The notes under the pieces: model-generated | What the model was told of the DNA's origin: nothing | The model's input: the letters and a program-made list of their open reading frames with translations, nothing else | Database searches by the model: none | Assembly: GCA_041480065.1 (NCBI GenBank) | Contig: JBGOZF010000139.1 | Coordinates: forward strand, 1 to 6,431 | DNA length: 6,431 bases | Reading direction: 5' to 3' | Source: Fen-999 sp041480065 | Lineage (GTDB): Bacteria > Pseudomonadota > Gammaproteobacteria > Burkholderiales > Rhodocyclaceae | Translations under genes and position numbers: made by a program | Shown here: piece after piece, positions 6,317 through 6,431 of the stretch | Position numbering within the stretch: position 1 is the stretch's first letter | Layout of the letters: every line of letters begins with the position of its first letter

Positions 6317-6393
6317 ACGTTGGGTCATCCGGAGGTGTAGGGTATCGGTGAGCGACCAAACTCATCGACACCTGACCGAAGGAGACCCAACGT
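6317..6393 (+). repeat. Inverted repeat able to mask the transposase start
   Basis: ACGTTGGGTC (6317-6326) is a perfect 10-base inverted match to GACCCAACGT (6384-6393). With A6327 bulged, TCC (6328-6330) adds three pairs with GGA (6381-6383). The right arm covers GGAG of the Shine-Dalgarno site and the first two bases of the GTG start. Between the arms, GGTATCGGTGAG (6341-6352) pairs with CTCATCGACACC (6361-6372) across an 8-base loop, with one mismatch and one G-T pair. Confidence 0.7.
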
Positions 6394-6431
6394 GAAAGCA
6401 TCATGCAGCATGTTCAGTCAAATACTCAAGC
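6392..6431 (+). CDS. transposase, N-terminal fragment (cut by the window edge)
   Basis: GTG at 6392 follows a strong Shine-Dalgarno site (AAGGAG, 6379-6384) at seven bases. Only 13 codons are visible: VKASCSMFSQILK. The pattern FSQILK a few residues from the start resembles the N-terminus of IS4-family transposases with a DUF4372 domain (typically FxQLLKLIPR). No catalytic DDE residue is in view, so the family call is a recollection from a very short stretch; the presence of a real gene start is better supported than its identity. Confidence 0.55.
   Translation, partial: MKASCSMFSQILK

Larger units (their letters stand above)
6291..6431 (+). mobile_element. Left end of an insertion sequence, probably IS4 family (partial)
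   Basis: The right edge of the window holds the start of a transposase-like reading frame (6392 onward) preceded by about 100 bases of non-coding, structured sequence, as at the 5' end of an insertion sequence. The left boundary is a guess: a terminal repeat may lie around CACTGTTGTCCAAAACAG (6293-6310), where CTGTT and AACAG also form a small inverted repeat. The other end lies outside the window, so neither terminal repeats nor target duplication can be confirmed. Confidence 0.5.

Noticed and set aside
1..6431. Search for CRISPR arrays, tRNA genes, toxin-antitoxin or defence genes
   Set aside because: No spaced direct repeats, no cloverleaf with TTCRANY-type arms and no such protein families were found by eye.

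Overview
The window looks like chromosomal DNA of a betaproteobacterium. The base composition is GC-rich, and the proteins are typical of that class: a TyrS2-type tyrosyl-tRNA synthetase, an E. coli-like PurB, and a MepM-like M23 peptidase next to AnmK. A Rhodocyclales-like lineage is plausible, but no species call is possible. Most of the window is ordinary core genome, and I found no new multi-gene system. The two most interesting places are the extreme ends.

Left end (1-219, minus strand): there is a very strong promoter, with an UP-element-like block, TTGACC, a 16-base spacer, TATAAT and a GC-rich discriminator. It is followed by a leader with a boxB-like hairpin, a clear boxA (GTTCTTTAACAAT) and a boxC-like GTGTAGG. 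This is the signature of a ribosomal RNA operon promoter and antitermination leader. The 16S gene itself should lie just beyond position 1. tyrS (217-1404, minus) runs straight into it: its stop codon is the first codon of the UP element, and no terminator is visible between them.

Middle (1405-3957, plus strand): divergent from tyrS, an extended -10 promoter (1436-1463) drives a two-gene unit. The first gene is a membrane-anchored M23 murein endopeptidase. The second is anmK, which recycles anhydro-N-acetylmuramic acid. Stop and start overlap as TAGTG, so the unit joins an enzyme that opens the cell wall with one that salvages its debris. A hairpin at 3928-3957 separates it from the convergent genes on the right.

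Right (3978-6234, minus strand): purB (purine synthesis), a small conserved protein resembling DUF2322 two bases downstream, and then a periplasmic class II cytochrome c' are transcribed in that order. purB has an extended -10 box at 6226-6234.

Right edge (about 6291-6431, plus strand): this is the start of an insertion sequence. The first 13 codons of a transposase resembling the N-terminus of IS4-family (DUF4372-type) enzymes are present, with a strong Shine-Dalgarno site. That site and the start codon can be masked by a long inverted repeat, which suggests protection against translation from read-through transcripts.
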